Position numbers and translations under genes: made by a program. Shown here one piece after another: positions 53,801 to 63,290 of a stretch of DNA of 64,000 nucleotides. The stretch is taken from NCBI GenBank assembly GCA_913775315.1, contig CAJYIX010000013.1, forward strand, positions 124,001-188,000, given 5' to 3'. The DNA comes from an uncultured Sphingomonas sp. Lineage in GTDB: Bacteria; Pseudomonadota; Alphaproteobacteria; Sphingomonadales; Sphingomonadaceae. The notes beneath the pieces were generated by a model. The model was not told where the DNA came from. It searched no databases and worked only from the letters and a program-made list of their open reading frames with translations. Position 1 is the first letter of the stretch. Each line of letters begins with the position of its first letter.

Positions 53801-54193
53801 CTCGTCCGGCAGAAGCCCGGCAGTGCCAAGGGCGTCCTCTTCATCACGCTGGAGGACGAGAGCGGCATCGCCAACATCATCCTGTGGCCCGACCGGTTCG
53901 AGGCCAATCGCCGCACCGTCATGTCGGCGGCGATGCTCGGCGTACGCGGCCGGATGCAGCGCGAGGGCGAGGTGATCCACGTCATCGCCGACACGCTGGA
54001 GGATCTGAGCCCGATGCTCCATTCGATCGGCGAGATCGACATGCCCCGCCTCGGCCGGCCCGGCGGGGGCGGCTCACCCGATCGCGGCGACCCGGAATGG
54101 CGTCCCAAGGGCCGCAGTCTCTATCACCCGGCGTTCCGCGACGGCTGCGATCCGGAGGATGCGATCCGCCAGAAATCGCGCGACTTTCATTAG
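50882..54193 (+). CDS. dnaE2: Error-prone DNA polymerase III alpha subunit DnaE2 (ImuC)
   Basis: 1103 residues. An N-terminal PHP domain (Y-A-E-L-Q-V-A-T-H-F-S-F-L-R-G-A, G-I-T-D-H-N-S-V-A-G) precedes the polymerase palm with catalytic Asp pair in P-P-D-I-D-V-D-F-E-H and the third Asp in V-D-I-L-G-L-G-M-L. The fingers, helix-hairpin-helix and a C-terminal OB domain (~960-1060) follow. The motif A-I-V-R-P-G-P-I-Q-G-D-M-V-H-P-Y is typical of DnaE2. It is the catalytic part of the mutasome. Start at 50882; the frame open to 50858 has no support. Ends 3 nt from the converging SDR. Confidence 0.95.
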   Translation: MPAADAPYAELQVATHFSFLRGASSAEELFATASEMGHAVLGITDHNSVAGIVRSMVAAEKVSAQAHPIRLVAGCRLDLVDGRSLLVWPEDRAGWSRLTRLLTLGKSRADRRRGEKGQCFLHWEDVAAHAAGLVAALVPRPAEFEDETGMRWVADLFGTDGHVALSAHRRPEDVRRLHALARAATSHGLKPLATGNVRYHHPDRRMLHDVVTAIREKTTIEALGTRRARIGDGHLLPPEAMARRFAELPHALASGLAIAERCRFSPRELSYQYPDEIVMSGKSPQEALALMARRALAERFDGAPDEAYTKLLEHELELVERMGYARYFLTVQSIVQFARSQDILCQGRGSAANSVICFVLGITSIDPVKHKLLFERFISEDRAEPPDIDVDFEHERREEVIQWIYETYGHDHAALTAVVSRFRARGAVREVGKALGLPEDLTGALAGQIWGWSSEGVADRHAEALNLDATDPRIALTLDLSRELIGTPRHLSQHPGGFVLTRDRLDDLVPIEPAAMEARRVVEWEKEDIEELGFMKVDILGLGMLGCMRRAFDLLADHKNTALTLASPALQDDDPATFEMIRRADTLGVFQIESRAQMAMLPRMKPTNFYDIAIQVAIVRPGPIQGDMVHPYLKRRELKRRDPNAVIDYPSEALREVLEKTLGVPLFQEQAMQVAIKGAGFSANQADRLRRAMATFKFTGGVGEFRDKLIAGMQANGIALDFAERLVKQIEGFGSYGFPESHAASFAKIAYASSWMKCHHPDVFCAALLNAQPMGFYAPAQIVRDAREHGVDIRPVCINDSRWDTRLIGTGERLPLRLGLRVVAGLSNEHGAAIVAARADRPFMSIEDAWRRSGVPLAALERIARADGFHALGLDRRQALWTIKGLGAAPLPLFAAADAREGATRPELDEAAVPLDPLTAGREVVEDYRATQLSLRAHPLTFLRDELTRRRMTRCGDLRRMKDGSFLELAGIVLVRQKPGSAKGVLFITLEDESGIANIILWPDRFEANRRTVMSAAMLGVRGRMQREGEVIHVIADTLEDLSPMLHSIGEIDMPRLGRPGGGGSPDRGDPEWRPKGRSLYHPAFRDGCDPEDAIRQKSRDFH

Positions 54194-54196
54194 TGC

Positions 54197-54976
54197 TCAG
54201 CCGGGCGAAGCCGCCGATCCGGCGAGCAGGCCGCCGTCGATGTTGAACTCCGCTCCCGTCACGTAGCCCGCCTCGTCCGACGCGAGCATCATCGCCACCG
54301 CCGCCACCTCTTCGACCGTGCCGAAGCGCCGGAGCGGCGTGTCCGCGACGAATGCCGCCATCCGCGCCTCGCGATCCTCCCCCGTCCCCAGCATCGCTTC
54401 CCACATCGGTGTCAGGATCGCGGCGGGATGGATCGAGTTGCAGCGGATCGCCCAGCCCTGCTGCGCGCAATAGAGCGCGACCGACTTGGTATGATTGCGC
54501 ACCGCGGCCTTGGACGAGGCATAGGCGGCCGCCGCCGGAATGCCGACCAGCCCCGATCGCGACGAGATGTTGACGATCGATCCCGTCCCCGCTGCCTTCA
54601 TGGCGCCGATCGCGTAGCGACAGCCCAGAAACGTCCCGTCCAGATTGACCCGATGGACCGCCCGCCAGTCCTCGAGCGTCGCATGCTCGGGATCGTGCGC
54701 GACCGGCCCGTTCTCGAAGCCGGTGATCCCGGCATTGTTGACCACCACGTCGGCGCGCGGAACGGCCGCGGCCAGTCGGGTCCAGTCGGCTTCCTCGCGA
54801 ACATCCAGCGGTTCGAATGTGCAGCCGATCGCAGCCGCCGCTGCCTGTCCGGCCTCACGGTCGATGTCGGTCAGCACGACCTTGCCCCCTTCGGCGGCCA
54901 TGCGCCCGGCAATCGCCCGACCGATCCCGCGCGCGCCGCCGGTGATGATGCAGATCTTTCCAGCCAGCCGCTTCAT
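54197..54976 (-). CDS. Short-chain dehydrogenase/reductase
   Basis: 259 residues of classical SDR. The NAD(P) motif is T-G-G-A-R-G-I-G (12-19), N-N-A-G lies near 80, and catalytic Ser with Tyr-x3-Lys appear in N-I-S-S-R-S-G and A-Y-A-S-S-K. The T-D-I-D segment after beta2 suggests NAD rather than NADP. The C-terminus G-G-L-L-A-G fits 3-oxoacyl or 3-alpha/20-beta-hydroxysteroid dehydrogenase-like SDRs. The substrate is unknown. Upstream is the terminator of the OmpA gene on the same strand, so it has its own transcript. Confidence 0.88.
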   Translation of the reverse strand: MKRLAGKICIITGGARGIGRAIAGRMAAEGGKVVLTDIDREAGQAAAAAIGCTFEPLDVREEADWTRLAAAVPRADVVVNNAGITGFENGPVAHDPEHATLEDWRAVHRVNLDGTFLGCRYAIGAMKAAGTGSIVNISSRSGLVGIPAAAAYASSKAAVRNHTKSVALYCAQQGWAIRCNSIHPAAILTPMWEAMLGTGEDREARMAAFVADTPLRRFGTVEEVAAVAMMLASDEAGYVTGAEFNIDGGLLAGSAASPG

Positions 54977-55000
54977 TCGCCCCTCTCTTCTCCACGCAAG

Positions 55001-55031
55001 AAAAAGGGGAGGCCGGTTGCCCGGCCTCCCC
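55001..55031 (-). terminator. Rho-independent terminator of the OmpA-family gene
   Basis: GGGGAGGCCGG (55006-55016) pairs with CCGGCCTCCCC (55021-55031) around TTGC. On the minus strand the stem is followed by TTTTTC. It lies 35 nt after the OmpA stop and 25 nt before the SDR start. Confidence 0.88.
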
Positions 55032-55065
55032 CAATTCTTTCCAGTCCCGTCGGGGACCGGCGCGA

Positions 55066-56169
<1,104 letters not shown>

Positions 56170-56278
56170 AAAAAATTCCCCTTTCACGGTTGTCACTACG
56201 GACAGCGCAAACTCACTACATTTGGCTTGGTTTCCACGCAAGCGAAACAAAGTCGGGGACTGTTGCAGGAACGCAACA

Positions 56279-56782
56279 TCAGCTCGGCGCGACCAGCCCG
56301 TGCGCCGCCATGGCCGCGATGATCCGGCCGATCGCCACGCGCGCCTCGACGTCGACGGTGCCGCCGCCTTCCGGGCTGTCGATCGCCGGCTGCCGCGCAC
56401 CCACCACCGGCTCGCCGCCGACGACGATCCGCCGGGCCGCGACCATGCCCGTGGTCCACCCCCCGCCCTGCCACAGCGCATCGACACCCTCGTCCGCGCG
56501 CCAGACCCGCATCCCGTCCCGCGGCGGGGCAAAGCGCCAGCCGCTCGCGGTCCAGCATGCCAGCTTTCCCGCCGCGCCGGCCCATTCGCCGGCGGGTGCC
56601 GGCCCCACGATCCAGCAGTCGCCCGGCGCGGGCGTCGTCGGCACCGTGTCGCGCACGCCCAGCACCGACGCCATCGCCAGCATGTCGACGAGCACCAGCG
56701 CCTCGTTATGAGTCAGTTCCTTCTGCGCCTGTCCCGCTTGCAGCAGCGGCAGGCCATGACGGTCGGTCTGTTCCTCGGCCAT
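56279..56782 (-). CDS. DUF2793 protein at the end of the GTA-like tail cluster
   Basis: 167 residues. The start R-H-G-L-P-L-L-Q-A-G-Q-A-Q-K-E-L-T-H-N-E-A-L is the DUF2793 hallmark, followed by C-W-I-V-G and D-G-M-R-V-W-R. Proteins of this family sit at the 3' end of GTA/phage tail clusters in alphaproteobacteria and may be receptor-facing fibre or attachment proteins (inference). It lies 3 nt after the g15-like gene on the same strand. The 110-nt gap to the OmpA gene holds nothing else. Confidence 0.82.
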   Translation of the reverse strand: MAEEQTDRHGLPLLQAGQAQKELTHNEALVLVDMLAMASVLGVRDTVPTTPAPGDCWIVGPAPAGEWAGAAGKLACWTASGWRFAPPRDGMRVWRADEGVDALWQGGGWTTGMVAARRIVVGGEPVVGARQPAIDSPEGGGTVDVEARVAIGRIIAAMAAHGLVAPS

Positions 56783-56785
56783 CGA

Positions 56786-58924
56786 TCAATCCTCCAGCAT
56801 GATGGTTCGCGCGGGCGACGCGGCGTGCGTACCGATCTGCATCACCCGGACACTGAGAGCGTCGCTTTCGAGCGACAGCATTGGTTCCCCGCACGCCGCC
56901 GACCGCGTGCCGCCCGATGCCGTATCGACCTCGACCCGATAGCGTTCGCGCTCCTCGGCAAGCGGCACGTCGATCCGGTCCGACCATTGCCACCCGGCCC
57001 GGCTGCGCCGAATCCAGCGAAGGTCGATGCCCCCGTCCGGCCGCCGGGCGGCGCGGACATGCACCGGCGACGGCGGCGCGACCGAGGCGCCGGTCAGGAC
57101 CACCTCGACGGGGCGCAACTCATCGCCATCCCCGACGCTCACCGGGGCGAGGAGCAGCCGCGTCCCGATCGGCCTTGCGATCGGCACGACGACCGCGCTG
57201 GCCGTCGACAGGAGCGCGAAGCCCTCGCCCGCCCGATGGGTCCCCGTCGCGGCCTCGGTCCCGCGCCGGCCGCGCCATAACCGCGACAGGCGCCACCGTC
57301 GTGGACCGACCGGCTCGGTGACGCCGAACTGGATCAGTTCCTCGCCCACCATCGCCAGGTTGGCGCCGCCGTCCATCGCCGCCGCATCAGCGCCCGACAG
57401 GGTCATCGCGTCGTTCGCCAGCTCCACCGTCAGCGACCCGCCGAGATCCTCGATCGCCGCCGGCGCCGCACCCGGCGGTACGACAACGCTCCCCACCACG
57501 CCGCCGGTCGGCAGCGTCGCCGCTATCGACCAGCATGTGCCCGAATCCGTACTCATCATCAGCGTCGCCCCGCGCCAGCCGGCCTCGGTCCCCCCGGCGA
57601 CGACGATCAGTTGCGGCTGCGTCGCCAGCCCCTCGCCAAGCGGCGGCAGTTCGGCCGCCACGATCACCGTGCGCCCGCGCGGGCGATCCGGCGCGGCAAC
57701 CACCGCCCCCGGATCGGCGCGCGCCGTGGCGGTCGCCAGCGCGACGGGGACCAGGTCGAGCTCGACCGCCATGGCCTCCAGGCTCCAGCCGCAGACGCGC
57801 CACAGCGTATCCTCGCCCGCCACGCGAACGCGGTCCCCGGGCGCGATCGTCAGCCCTTCCCAGCCGCAGGCGACCCGCCGCCGTCGCCGATCGGCATCGA
57901 TCCGCGTCAGCATCGACGCCGCGACCTGCTTGGCCACGCCTGCCGACAGCACCGCCGGCAGCTCGACATGCTGCTCGCGCCATCCCGCGCCCGGCCGCGT
58001 CGCTCGCTGCAACCCTGCCTGATAGTCGCGCGCGGCGTCGTAATGCCCGACCGTGACCGACCGGGGCGCCTGATCCGCGGGCGCGATGCGCCGCACGCCG
58101 CGCCCGCCGCCCAGCCCCGCATCGGGAAGGTCGCGTGCCGGCCCCGCCCCGCCGCGCAGCGTCACATGGTCCCCGTCGGCCCCGAACCAGCCGCCGCTCG
58201 TATTCGCCAGCGTCTCCAGCACCGCACGCCGGCTCCCGCCATAGGCCGAAAACCCGCCGAGCCGCGGCGCCATAGGCTCGCCGGTCGCAACGCCCCCGCC
58301 CCCGATCGTCGCGGCGATCGCCGCCGGATCGACCGCCGCCTCGTCGGCGTGCACCTCGAACGTCAGCGACGGGATGCGATTGCCGAAATCGGCGAGCGCC
58401 AGCCCCTCGAACACGGCATAGGCCTGTCCGCGCATCGCCGTCGCGCGCGCGGCCCCGATCGCGCTGGCGATCAGCGGGTCCGGCGCCTGATCCTCGCCGC
58501 CCGGATGCAAGCGAAAGCCCGTCCGCGCCGTAAAGTCCCCGCCCGCGCCGCGGAGCAGCTTGCCGTCGGCCCAGATGCGCCCCACCCCGCGGATCGGCCG
58601 CGCCGACAGCAGCACCGCGAACGACGCCGCATAGCTGTAACGGATCGTGTCCGGCGCCCCCTTGCCTCCGCCCTCGCGATCGCGCGTCTCTATGAGGTCG
58701 GTGGCCCAGATGACGCTGCCCGCCACGCGCATCGTCCCGAACAGATGCGGGATCTCGCTGCCATAGGAGGAGGTCTGGAGCGCCAGCTCGCGCAGCCGCG
58801 GGCCTTGCCGCGGGCCGGGCCCGAACAGCTCGCGGTCGATCGCCTGGCCTGCCATCGCGCCGATCGCACCGCCGATCGGCCCGCCGACGATCGTGCCGAC
58901 CGCGGTCAGGATCAGTGTCGCCAT
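56786..58924 (-). CDS. GTA g15-like tail hub protein
   Basis: 712 residues. A hydrophobic Gly-rich N-terminus (I-V-G-G-P-I-G-G-A-I-G-A-M-A-G) leads to phage tail/hub domains (S-S-Y-G-S-E-I-P-H-L-F-G, G-R-I-W-A-D-G-K-L-L). RcGTA g15 is about 1300 residues with a central TIM-barrel domain; that region is not here. The rest (central and C-terminal hub domains) appears intact. It works in penetrating or docking to the recipient envelope. 1 nt from the NlpC/P60 gene. Confidence 0.82.
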   Translation of the reverse strand: MATLILTAVGTIVGGPIGGAIGAMAGQAIDRELFGPGPRQGPRLRELALQTSSYGSEIPHLFGTMRVAGSVIWATDLIETRDREGGGKGAPDTIRYSYAASFAVLLSARPIRGVGRIWADGKLLRGAGGDFTARTGFRLHPGGEDQAPDPLIASAIGAARATAMRGQAYAVFEGLALADFGNRIPSLTFEVHADEAAVDPAAIAATIGGGGVATGEPMAPRLGGFSAYGGSRRAVLETLANTSGGWFGADGDHVTLRGGAGPARDLPDAGLGGGRGVRRIAPADQAPRSVTVGHYDAARDYQAGLQRATRPGAGWREQHVELPAVLSAGVAKQVAASMLTRIDADRRRRRVACGWEGLTIAPGDRVRVAGEDTLWRVCGWSLEAMAVELDLVPVALATATARADPGAVVAAPDRPRGRTVIVAAELPPLGEGLATQPQLIVVAGGTEAGWRGATLMMSTDSGTCWSIAATLPTGGVVGSVVVPPGAAPAAIEDLGGSLTVELANDAMTLSGADAAAMDGGANLAMVGEELIQFGVTEPVGPRRWRLSRLWRGRRGTEAATGTHRAGEGFALLSTASAVVVPIARPIGTRLLLAPVSVGDGDELRPVEVVLTGASVAPPSPVHVRAARRPDGGIDLRWIRRSRAGWQWSDRIDVPLAEERERYRVEVDTASGGTRSAACGEPMLSLESDALSVRVMQIGTHAASPARTIMLED

Positions 58925-58925
58925 G

Positions 58926-59306
58926 TCATTCCCCCCGAAAACAGCCCAGAACCGGCCATGCCGGCGCCCCTGGCCGTTCGACCACGCGGCGCAGGGCCGC
59001 GTCGGCGTGGACCATCCCGCTCGCCGTCAGCACCCCCAGATGAAGCTGGCCCGGCCCGGTGCGCATCAGCACCACGTCGCCTGGCCGCCCCTCTGGCACG
59101 CGCGCCAGCCCCGCCGCCGCGATCCAGGTCGCCGCCCGGTCGGCATCCCCCGTCCGCACCGCATAGTCGCGCGGCGCCGCTCCCCCCAGCGCGCACGCCG
59201 CCACACCCACGCAGTCGAGCCCCGTCGCCGGATCGCGCCCGTGCAGGCGAAAGGGTACGCCGACCAGCGCCCGCGCGGCCTCCGCCGCCGCCATCCCCCG
59301 CCTCAT
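58926..59306 (-). CDS. NlpC/P60-family peptidase of the GTA tail (g14-like)
   Basis: 126 residues with the NlpC/P60 catalytic Cys in G-L-D-C-V-G and His in L-H-L-G-V-L. It probably cuts peptidoglycan peptides as the particle crosses the recipient cell wall. The ATG at 59306 overlaps the DUF2163 stop (ATGA); the frame open to 59414 is inside that gene. Confidence 0.88.
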   Translation of the reverse strand: MRRGMAAAEAARALVGVPFRLHGRDPATGLDCVGVAACALGGAAPRDYAVRTGDADRAATWIAAAGLARVPEGRPGDVVLMRTGPGQLHLGVLTASGMVHADAALRRVVERPGAPAWPVLGCFRGE

Positions 59307-60112
59307 GCGCCGGGATAGCGTGTCAAAAGGTCGATCCCCGGCAGGAACGGCTCGCCGCGAAAGTTCGCCGCGTTCGCGAACCGCGTCGCACAAGTCTCCA
59401 GCCGCTTGTCGCACCCCTCGATCAGTTCGCAGCGGTCACCCGCCGAAACCGGCAGCCGCGGCAGCTCACGCAGGACCACGGTCGCGCGCTCACTCCGGTC
59501 GACCACCGACTCCAGCCCAGAATTTGCGCCGTCCAGCCAGCGCAACCGTCCGCTCCCGTACGCATTCGCCGTCGGCTCGCCCGTATCGATGGTCAGCGCC
59601 TCTCCTTCGACGGCGACCACCCGCACGATCCGCCGCCGGCCCGCTATCGCCACGCGGCAGCGCGCATCGCCCAGTTCGGCGCGGCACTCGGGCGCGGTCA
59701 CCTCACACACCGGCGCATCGAACGCCGCGGTCACCCCGCGCAGCTCAGCGGTGAAGCCGCCGTCCGCGGTCTCGATCGCCCCGATCGTCCCCTCGCCCAG
59801 CGCCGCGCGGTTGGCACCGTTCGTCCAGTCGACCGCGCTGATCGCCACCCGCGCCCCGTCCCAACGCCCGGCGATTAGGTCGCGCTCCCCGATCGCATCG
59901 TGGGTCAGCGCCCCCGTCACGTCCATGCTGTCCGCCTCCAGCCCGTCCGACCGCTTGATCGCCGAGGGGCTGATCCCCGGCGCCGCCCGGTGGACGATCC
60001 CGTCGATGACAAGGTCGCGGTCGTGGCTGGTCAGCCCGATCGCCACCCCGTCGCGCCGCTCGACCCGCCAGCAAAAGGCGATGGTGGCGCACGATTCGCT
60101 CAGCCAGCTCAT
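59303..60112 (-). CDS. DUF2163 protein, GTA tail hub (g13-like)
   Basis: 269 residues. The N-terminus T-I-A-F-C-W-R-V-E-R-R-D-G-V-A-I-G-L-T-S-H-D-R-D and the A-P-E-C-R-A-E-L-G-D-A-R-C and L-I-E-G-C-D-K-R-L-E-T-C motifs are typical of the DUF2163 hub with conserved Cys, suggesting a metal or [Fe-S]-like structural site. The ATG at 60112 overlaps the upstream stop (ATGA). Confidence 0.88.
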   Translation of the reverse strand: MSWLSESCATIAFCWRVERRDGVAIGLTSHDRDLVIDGIVHRAAPGISPSAIKRSDGLEADSMDVTGALTHDAIGERDLIAGRWDGARVAISAVDWTNGANRAALGEGTIGAIETADGGFTAELRGVTAAFDAPVCEVTAPECRAELGDARCRVAIAGRRRIVRVVAVEGEALTIDTGEPTANAYGSGRLRWLDGANSGLESVVDRSERATVVLRELPRLPVSAGDRCELIEGCDKRLETCATRFANAANFRGEPFLPGIDLLTRYPGA

Positions 60113-62385
60113 GCCTCCCGCACCTCGATCAGCGGCACCGACGGCGCCTCGCCCGCCAGGAACGTCGCGCGCGCGACGCTGAGCCGGTCCTCGGCAAAGC
60201 GCACCGGCACGTCGAATTCGAAGCTCGCGGTAATGGCTGCCCCCACGCCGGGCGGCGCGTCGAACGTCACCCACCCGCCGGGATCGAGGGTCCAGCCCGC
60301 CTCGACCGCACCGTCCACGCGCACCTCGACCGTCCCCACCACCGGCCGCGTGATCCGCCGCACACTCTGGCCATAACGGCGCACAAGGGCGAACTGCATC
60401 GCCTGCCCGTCGCCCGTCCCGATCGCCTCGTCTACCCCGCGATGGTCGAACGGGTCCTGCAACCGGAACCCCCGCGCCGGCCCCATCCTCGCTCGAAAGA
60501 AGTCGAGCAGCACGGCGATATCCCCCTCCGACCGCACGCCCACGCCGACATCGTAGCGTGTCCGCGCCGCGGCCCAGGCAACGCTCCGCCGTTCATGCCC
60601 CCCGCCGCTCGTCAGGATCGCGGTCGAGGTCTCGGGCATCACTTCCGCCTCGCGCCCCAGCGCCAGCGGAAAGCGCACATCGTCGAACGCCTGCACGTCG
60701 CTCTCCTCCTCATCGAAATGCACGAAGCCGTCGCGCAGCACCTGCGGCAGCGCCCAGACGAACGTCTCGGCCACCCCCCGCGCCCGCCCGGCCTCGACCG
60801 CGGCGGCAATCGCGTGCCACTGGTCCGCCTGATCGGCGCGCAGCACGAAGCCGGCCAGGTAATGCTGCCGCTCGACCGGATACCCCAGCCGCACCGTCGC
60901 CGCCGCCGCACCCCGCGCGCTCGCCCCGACATTGCCCGTCGCGGCCCAGTCGTAATCCTCGAGCTGAAGCACATCGAACGCCGGGCTCGCCCACCCGACC
61001 GGCAGATTGGCCCGCTTCGCTTCGGGCATCGCGGCATTCAGGATCGTCGGCAGGTATGCGAGCAGCAGCGTCTCCGCCTCCGGCGCCACCTCGCGTACGC
61101 CCGCGCACAGCGCCGCCGTCGACGCCGCCAGAACCGCTCCAGCCGCATCGAGCAAGGCGCGCTCGCCGGCGTTCAGCGGCGCCTTCAGACTCGCGATCAC
61201 CGGCGGATCGCCCCCGAACACCGCCTTCGCCGCATCGTCGTACAGGCACGGCGTCCCGTCCGCGCGCACCCACCACCACGGCTCGCCCACCTGGAACCGC
61301 ATGTCGAGGCCCGCCGCGATCGCGATCCCCCCAAACGCCCGCGCCACCGCGCGCAGATACGCCATCGCGCCGCCATGCGCCGGGCTCAGCAGCGTCGAGG
61401 GCGGCACCCATCCGGTTAGCGCCGGGCTGCCGTCCGCCGCCCGCTGCTTCCAGTCGTCCCAGCAATGTTCGTCGAACAGCTCGTAGCTCAGCGACCAGAT
61501 CACCGACCGCCCGCTCGCCTTCGCCAGCGCGGCGAAGTCGCGATGCCAAGCAAGGCAAGGGCCATTGAGCACGCCCCCGCCAAGGCTCGCGTACAGCCCG
61601 CCCGCCGCATGCTCGAGCCGGAAATAGTGGCTCATCCCGACATAGTGGTTGATGACCCCGCGATAGCCGAGCAGCTCGACGTTGCGCATCACCCGCGCGG
61701 GCGTCTGGTTGTAGGCGTCGTCATAGCCCGTCGCGATGCGGAGGCGATGCTCGGGCACGATGCACTCGCCGACCGTCAGCACCGACCGCGGCCCGGTACA
61801 ACTCATGTCGGTGAGCTCCGCCCACCCCTCGACCGGCCCGATCGGCGCGTCGCTCCCGGCGTCGTAGCCCGGCGGCACCAGCGACAAGAACATCCGGTCG
61901 ATATCGCCCGCGAACACCGGGTCCGCCTCGCCGGGCAACGTGAATCCGCCGACGACCGCATCGAAGTCGATCGTCACCCGAGCATCCTCGGGCGAACCCT
62001 CGGCATAGTTCCACAGCCGCACGTACCAGGCCCGCCCCGCGCCGTCGGCACCCCGCCCCTCGATCGGCAGCGTCGGGCCATCGATCGCATCCAGCGCCAC
62101 CACACCGCCCGACCGCCACCGGAACGAAAGCACGCAGCCGTGATAGTCGCGATCGGTGTCGTAACTCGTCAGCGGATGGTCCCAGCGATCGACGCTGTCC
62201 CAGATTAGCCCCGCCAGATCACCCTTGCGATAGAAGACGGCATCGACCCGCATCGCATCGTGCGCGGTCGTGACCACGCTCGCCATCATCGGTCGCGGGA
62301 AATCGACCGTCCAGAACCGCGGATCGAAGCGCGTCAGATGCCCCGTCGCCTGCACGCTCCGCGCCGCCGCCAGCCAATGCCCCAT
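60109..62385 (-). CDS. Tail protein: TIM-barrel-like region fused to DUF2460 (g12-like)
   Basis: 758 residues. Residues ~572-758 are a complete DUF2460 distal-tail domain (V-R-F-P-L-A-L-G, G-G-H-E-R-R-S-V-A-W-A-A-A-R-T-R-Y, F-R-L-Q-D-P-F-D). The first ~570 residues include a likely TIM-barrel or glycoside-hydrolase-like portion (G-Y-R-G-V-I-N-H-Y-V-G, L-Q-L-E-D-Y-D-W, F-V-W-A-L-P-Q-V) of the kind annotated as non-contractile tail sheath in sphingomonads. RcGTA g12 alone is about 200 residues. AGGAG precedes the ATG at 62385. Coupled to the DUF2163 gene by ATGA. Confidence 0.8.
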   Translation of the reverse strand: MGHWLAAARSVQATGHLTRFDPRFWTVDFPRPMMASVVTTAHDAMRVDAVFYRKGDLAGLIWDSVDRWDHPLTSYDTDRDYHGCVLSFRWRSGGVVALDAIDGPTLPIEGRGADGAGRAWYVRLWNYAEGSPEDARVTIDFDAVVGGFTLPGEADPVFAGDIDRMFLSLVPPGYDAGSDAPIGPVEGWAELTDMSCTGPRSVLTVGECIVPEHRLRIATGYDDAYNQTPARVMRNVELLGYRGVINHYVGMSHYFRLEHAAGGLYASLGGGVLNGPCLAWHRDFAALAKASGRSVIWSLSYELFDEHCWDDWKQRAADGSPALTGWVPPSTLLSPAHGGAMAYLRAVARAFGGIAIAAGLDMRFQVGEPWWWVRADGTPCLYDDAAKAVFGGDPPVIASLKAPLNAGERALLDAAGAVLAASTAALCAGVREVAPEAETLLLAYLPTILNAAMPEAKRANLPVGWASPAFDVLQLEDYDWAATGNVGASARGAAAATVRLGYPVERQHYLAGFVLRADQADQWHAIAAAVEAGRARGVAETFVWALPQVLRDGFVHFDEEESDVQAFDDVRFPLALGREAEVMPETSTAILTSGGGHERRSVAWAAARTRYDVGVGVRSEGDIAVLLDFFRARMGPARGFRLQDPFDHRGVDEAIGTGDGQAMQFALVRRYGQSVRRITRPVVGTVEVRVDGAVEAGWTLDPGGWVTFDAPPGVGAAITASFEFDVPVRFAEDRLSVARATFLAGEAPSVPLIEVREA

Positions 62386-62502
62386 GAAAGGCTCCTAACT
62401 CTGATTTGATGGAAAGCCGCCGGCACCCCGGCAGAGTTGCACCTCGACGAAGGCCGAAGTCCTGTTACGGCCGGTTTCGATCAGGCCCCGCCGTCCCCAA
62501 AT

Positions 62503-62525
62503 GGACCCCGGCCTCCGCCGGGGTA
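62503..62525 (+). repeat. Single REP-like unit between GTA tail genes
   Basis: GGACCCCG-gcctcc-GCCGGGGTA, 21 of 23 identical to the right unit at 50808-50830. It lies in the 145-nt gap between the g11- and g12-like genes. The rest of the gap holds no ORF. Confidence 0.6.
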
Positions 62526-62530
62526 CGGGG

Positions 62531-63106
62531 TCAATCCCCGCTCGCCAGTGCCGCGCGCACCGCGCGCGCCACCTGCCGGCTCGATTGCGCCAGTGCCGTC
62601 GGCGCCTCGCCGCCGCGCGCGTTGACGGTGATCGCCACGCGCACCGCCCGCCCGCCGCCGCCACCCGCGCCGTTCGCCTCGACCCGCCCCGCACTCATCG
62701 GCACGAACAGCTCCGGCCCGCGCTCGCCCACCCAGTATGGCCGACCCGGCGATACCGGCCCGCCTGTCGCCCGCCCCGGCGCGCCGCTCAGGACGCTGGC
62801 CAGCGCAGACAGCAGCCCCGATCCGCCCCCACCCTTCGCCCCGCCCAGCAGCGCGCCCAGCCCGCCCTGCACCGCACTCACCGCGATCTCGCTCAGCACC
62901 GCGGTCGCGATCCGGCCGAGATCCTCGAACCCCAGCTTGCCGGTCCGGATCGCCCGCGACAGCGTCGTGTCGATCGCCCGCCCCGCGCGTGCCGCCCCCG
63001 CCTCCATCGGCCCTTCGAGCCCCTCGCGCATGGCCGCCACGTCGCGCGCGAACGCGCCCGTATCGGCGCGCACGCTCACCACCAGCCGCTCGATTTCCTC
63101 ATCCAT
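62531..63106 (-). CDS. GTA tail tape-measure-like protein (g11-like)
   Basis: 191 residues. It begins D-E-E-I-E-R-L-V-V-S-V-R-A-D-T-G-A-F-A-R-D-V, a tape-measure start, continues with a Gly/Ala-rich hydrophobic middle (L-G-A-L-L-G-G-A-K-G-G-G-G-S-G), then G-G-P-V-S-P-G-R-P-Y-W-V-G-E-R-G-P-E-L-F-V-P, the family signature. The short length fits the short GTA tail. Its start overlaps the chaperone gene by 8 nt. Confidence 0.88.
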   Translation of the reverse strand: MDEEIERLVVSVRADTGAFARDVAAMREGLEGPMEAGAARAGRAIDTTLSRAIRTGKLGFEDLGRIATAVLSEIAVSAVQGGLGALLGGAKGGGGSGLLSALASVLSGAPGRATGGPVSPGRPYWVGERGPELFVPMSAGRVEANGAGGGGGRAVRVAITVNARGGEAPTALAQSSRQVARAVRAALASGD

Positions 63107-63290
63107 CGGGAAACGCCTCCATCAGTCGCGCAAGGTCGCCCGCATCGGCGACCGGCCCCTCGTCACCCGCCAGCGCGCGCACCAGCGCCCCAAGTTCGGC
63201 CGGCGTAGCGGCCCAAAAGGCATCGGGCGACCACCCGAACGCGACCCCCGCCATCCCCGCCAGCCGCACCGCCGCATCGGCGAACAACAT
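63099..63290 (-). CDS. Tail assembly chaperone (g10.1-like)
   Basis: 63 residues. F-G-W-S-P-D-A-F-W-A-A-T-P-A-E-L is the hallmark of the GTA tail chaperone that helps the tape-measure and tail tube form. ATG at 63290 overlaps the previous stop by one base (TGATG); GTG at 63293 is an alternative. Confidence 0.88.
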   Translation of the reverse strand: MLFADAAVRLAGMAGVAFGWSPDAFWAATPAELGALVRALAGDEGPVADAGDLARLMEAFPDG

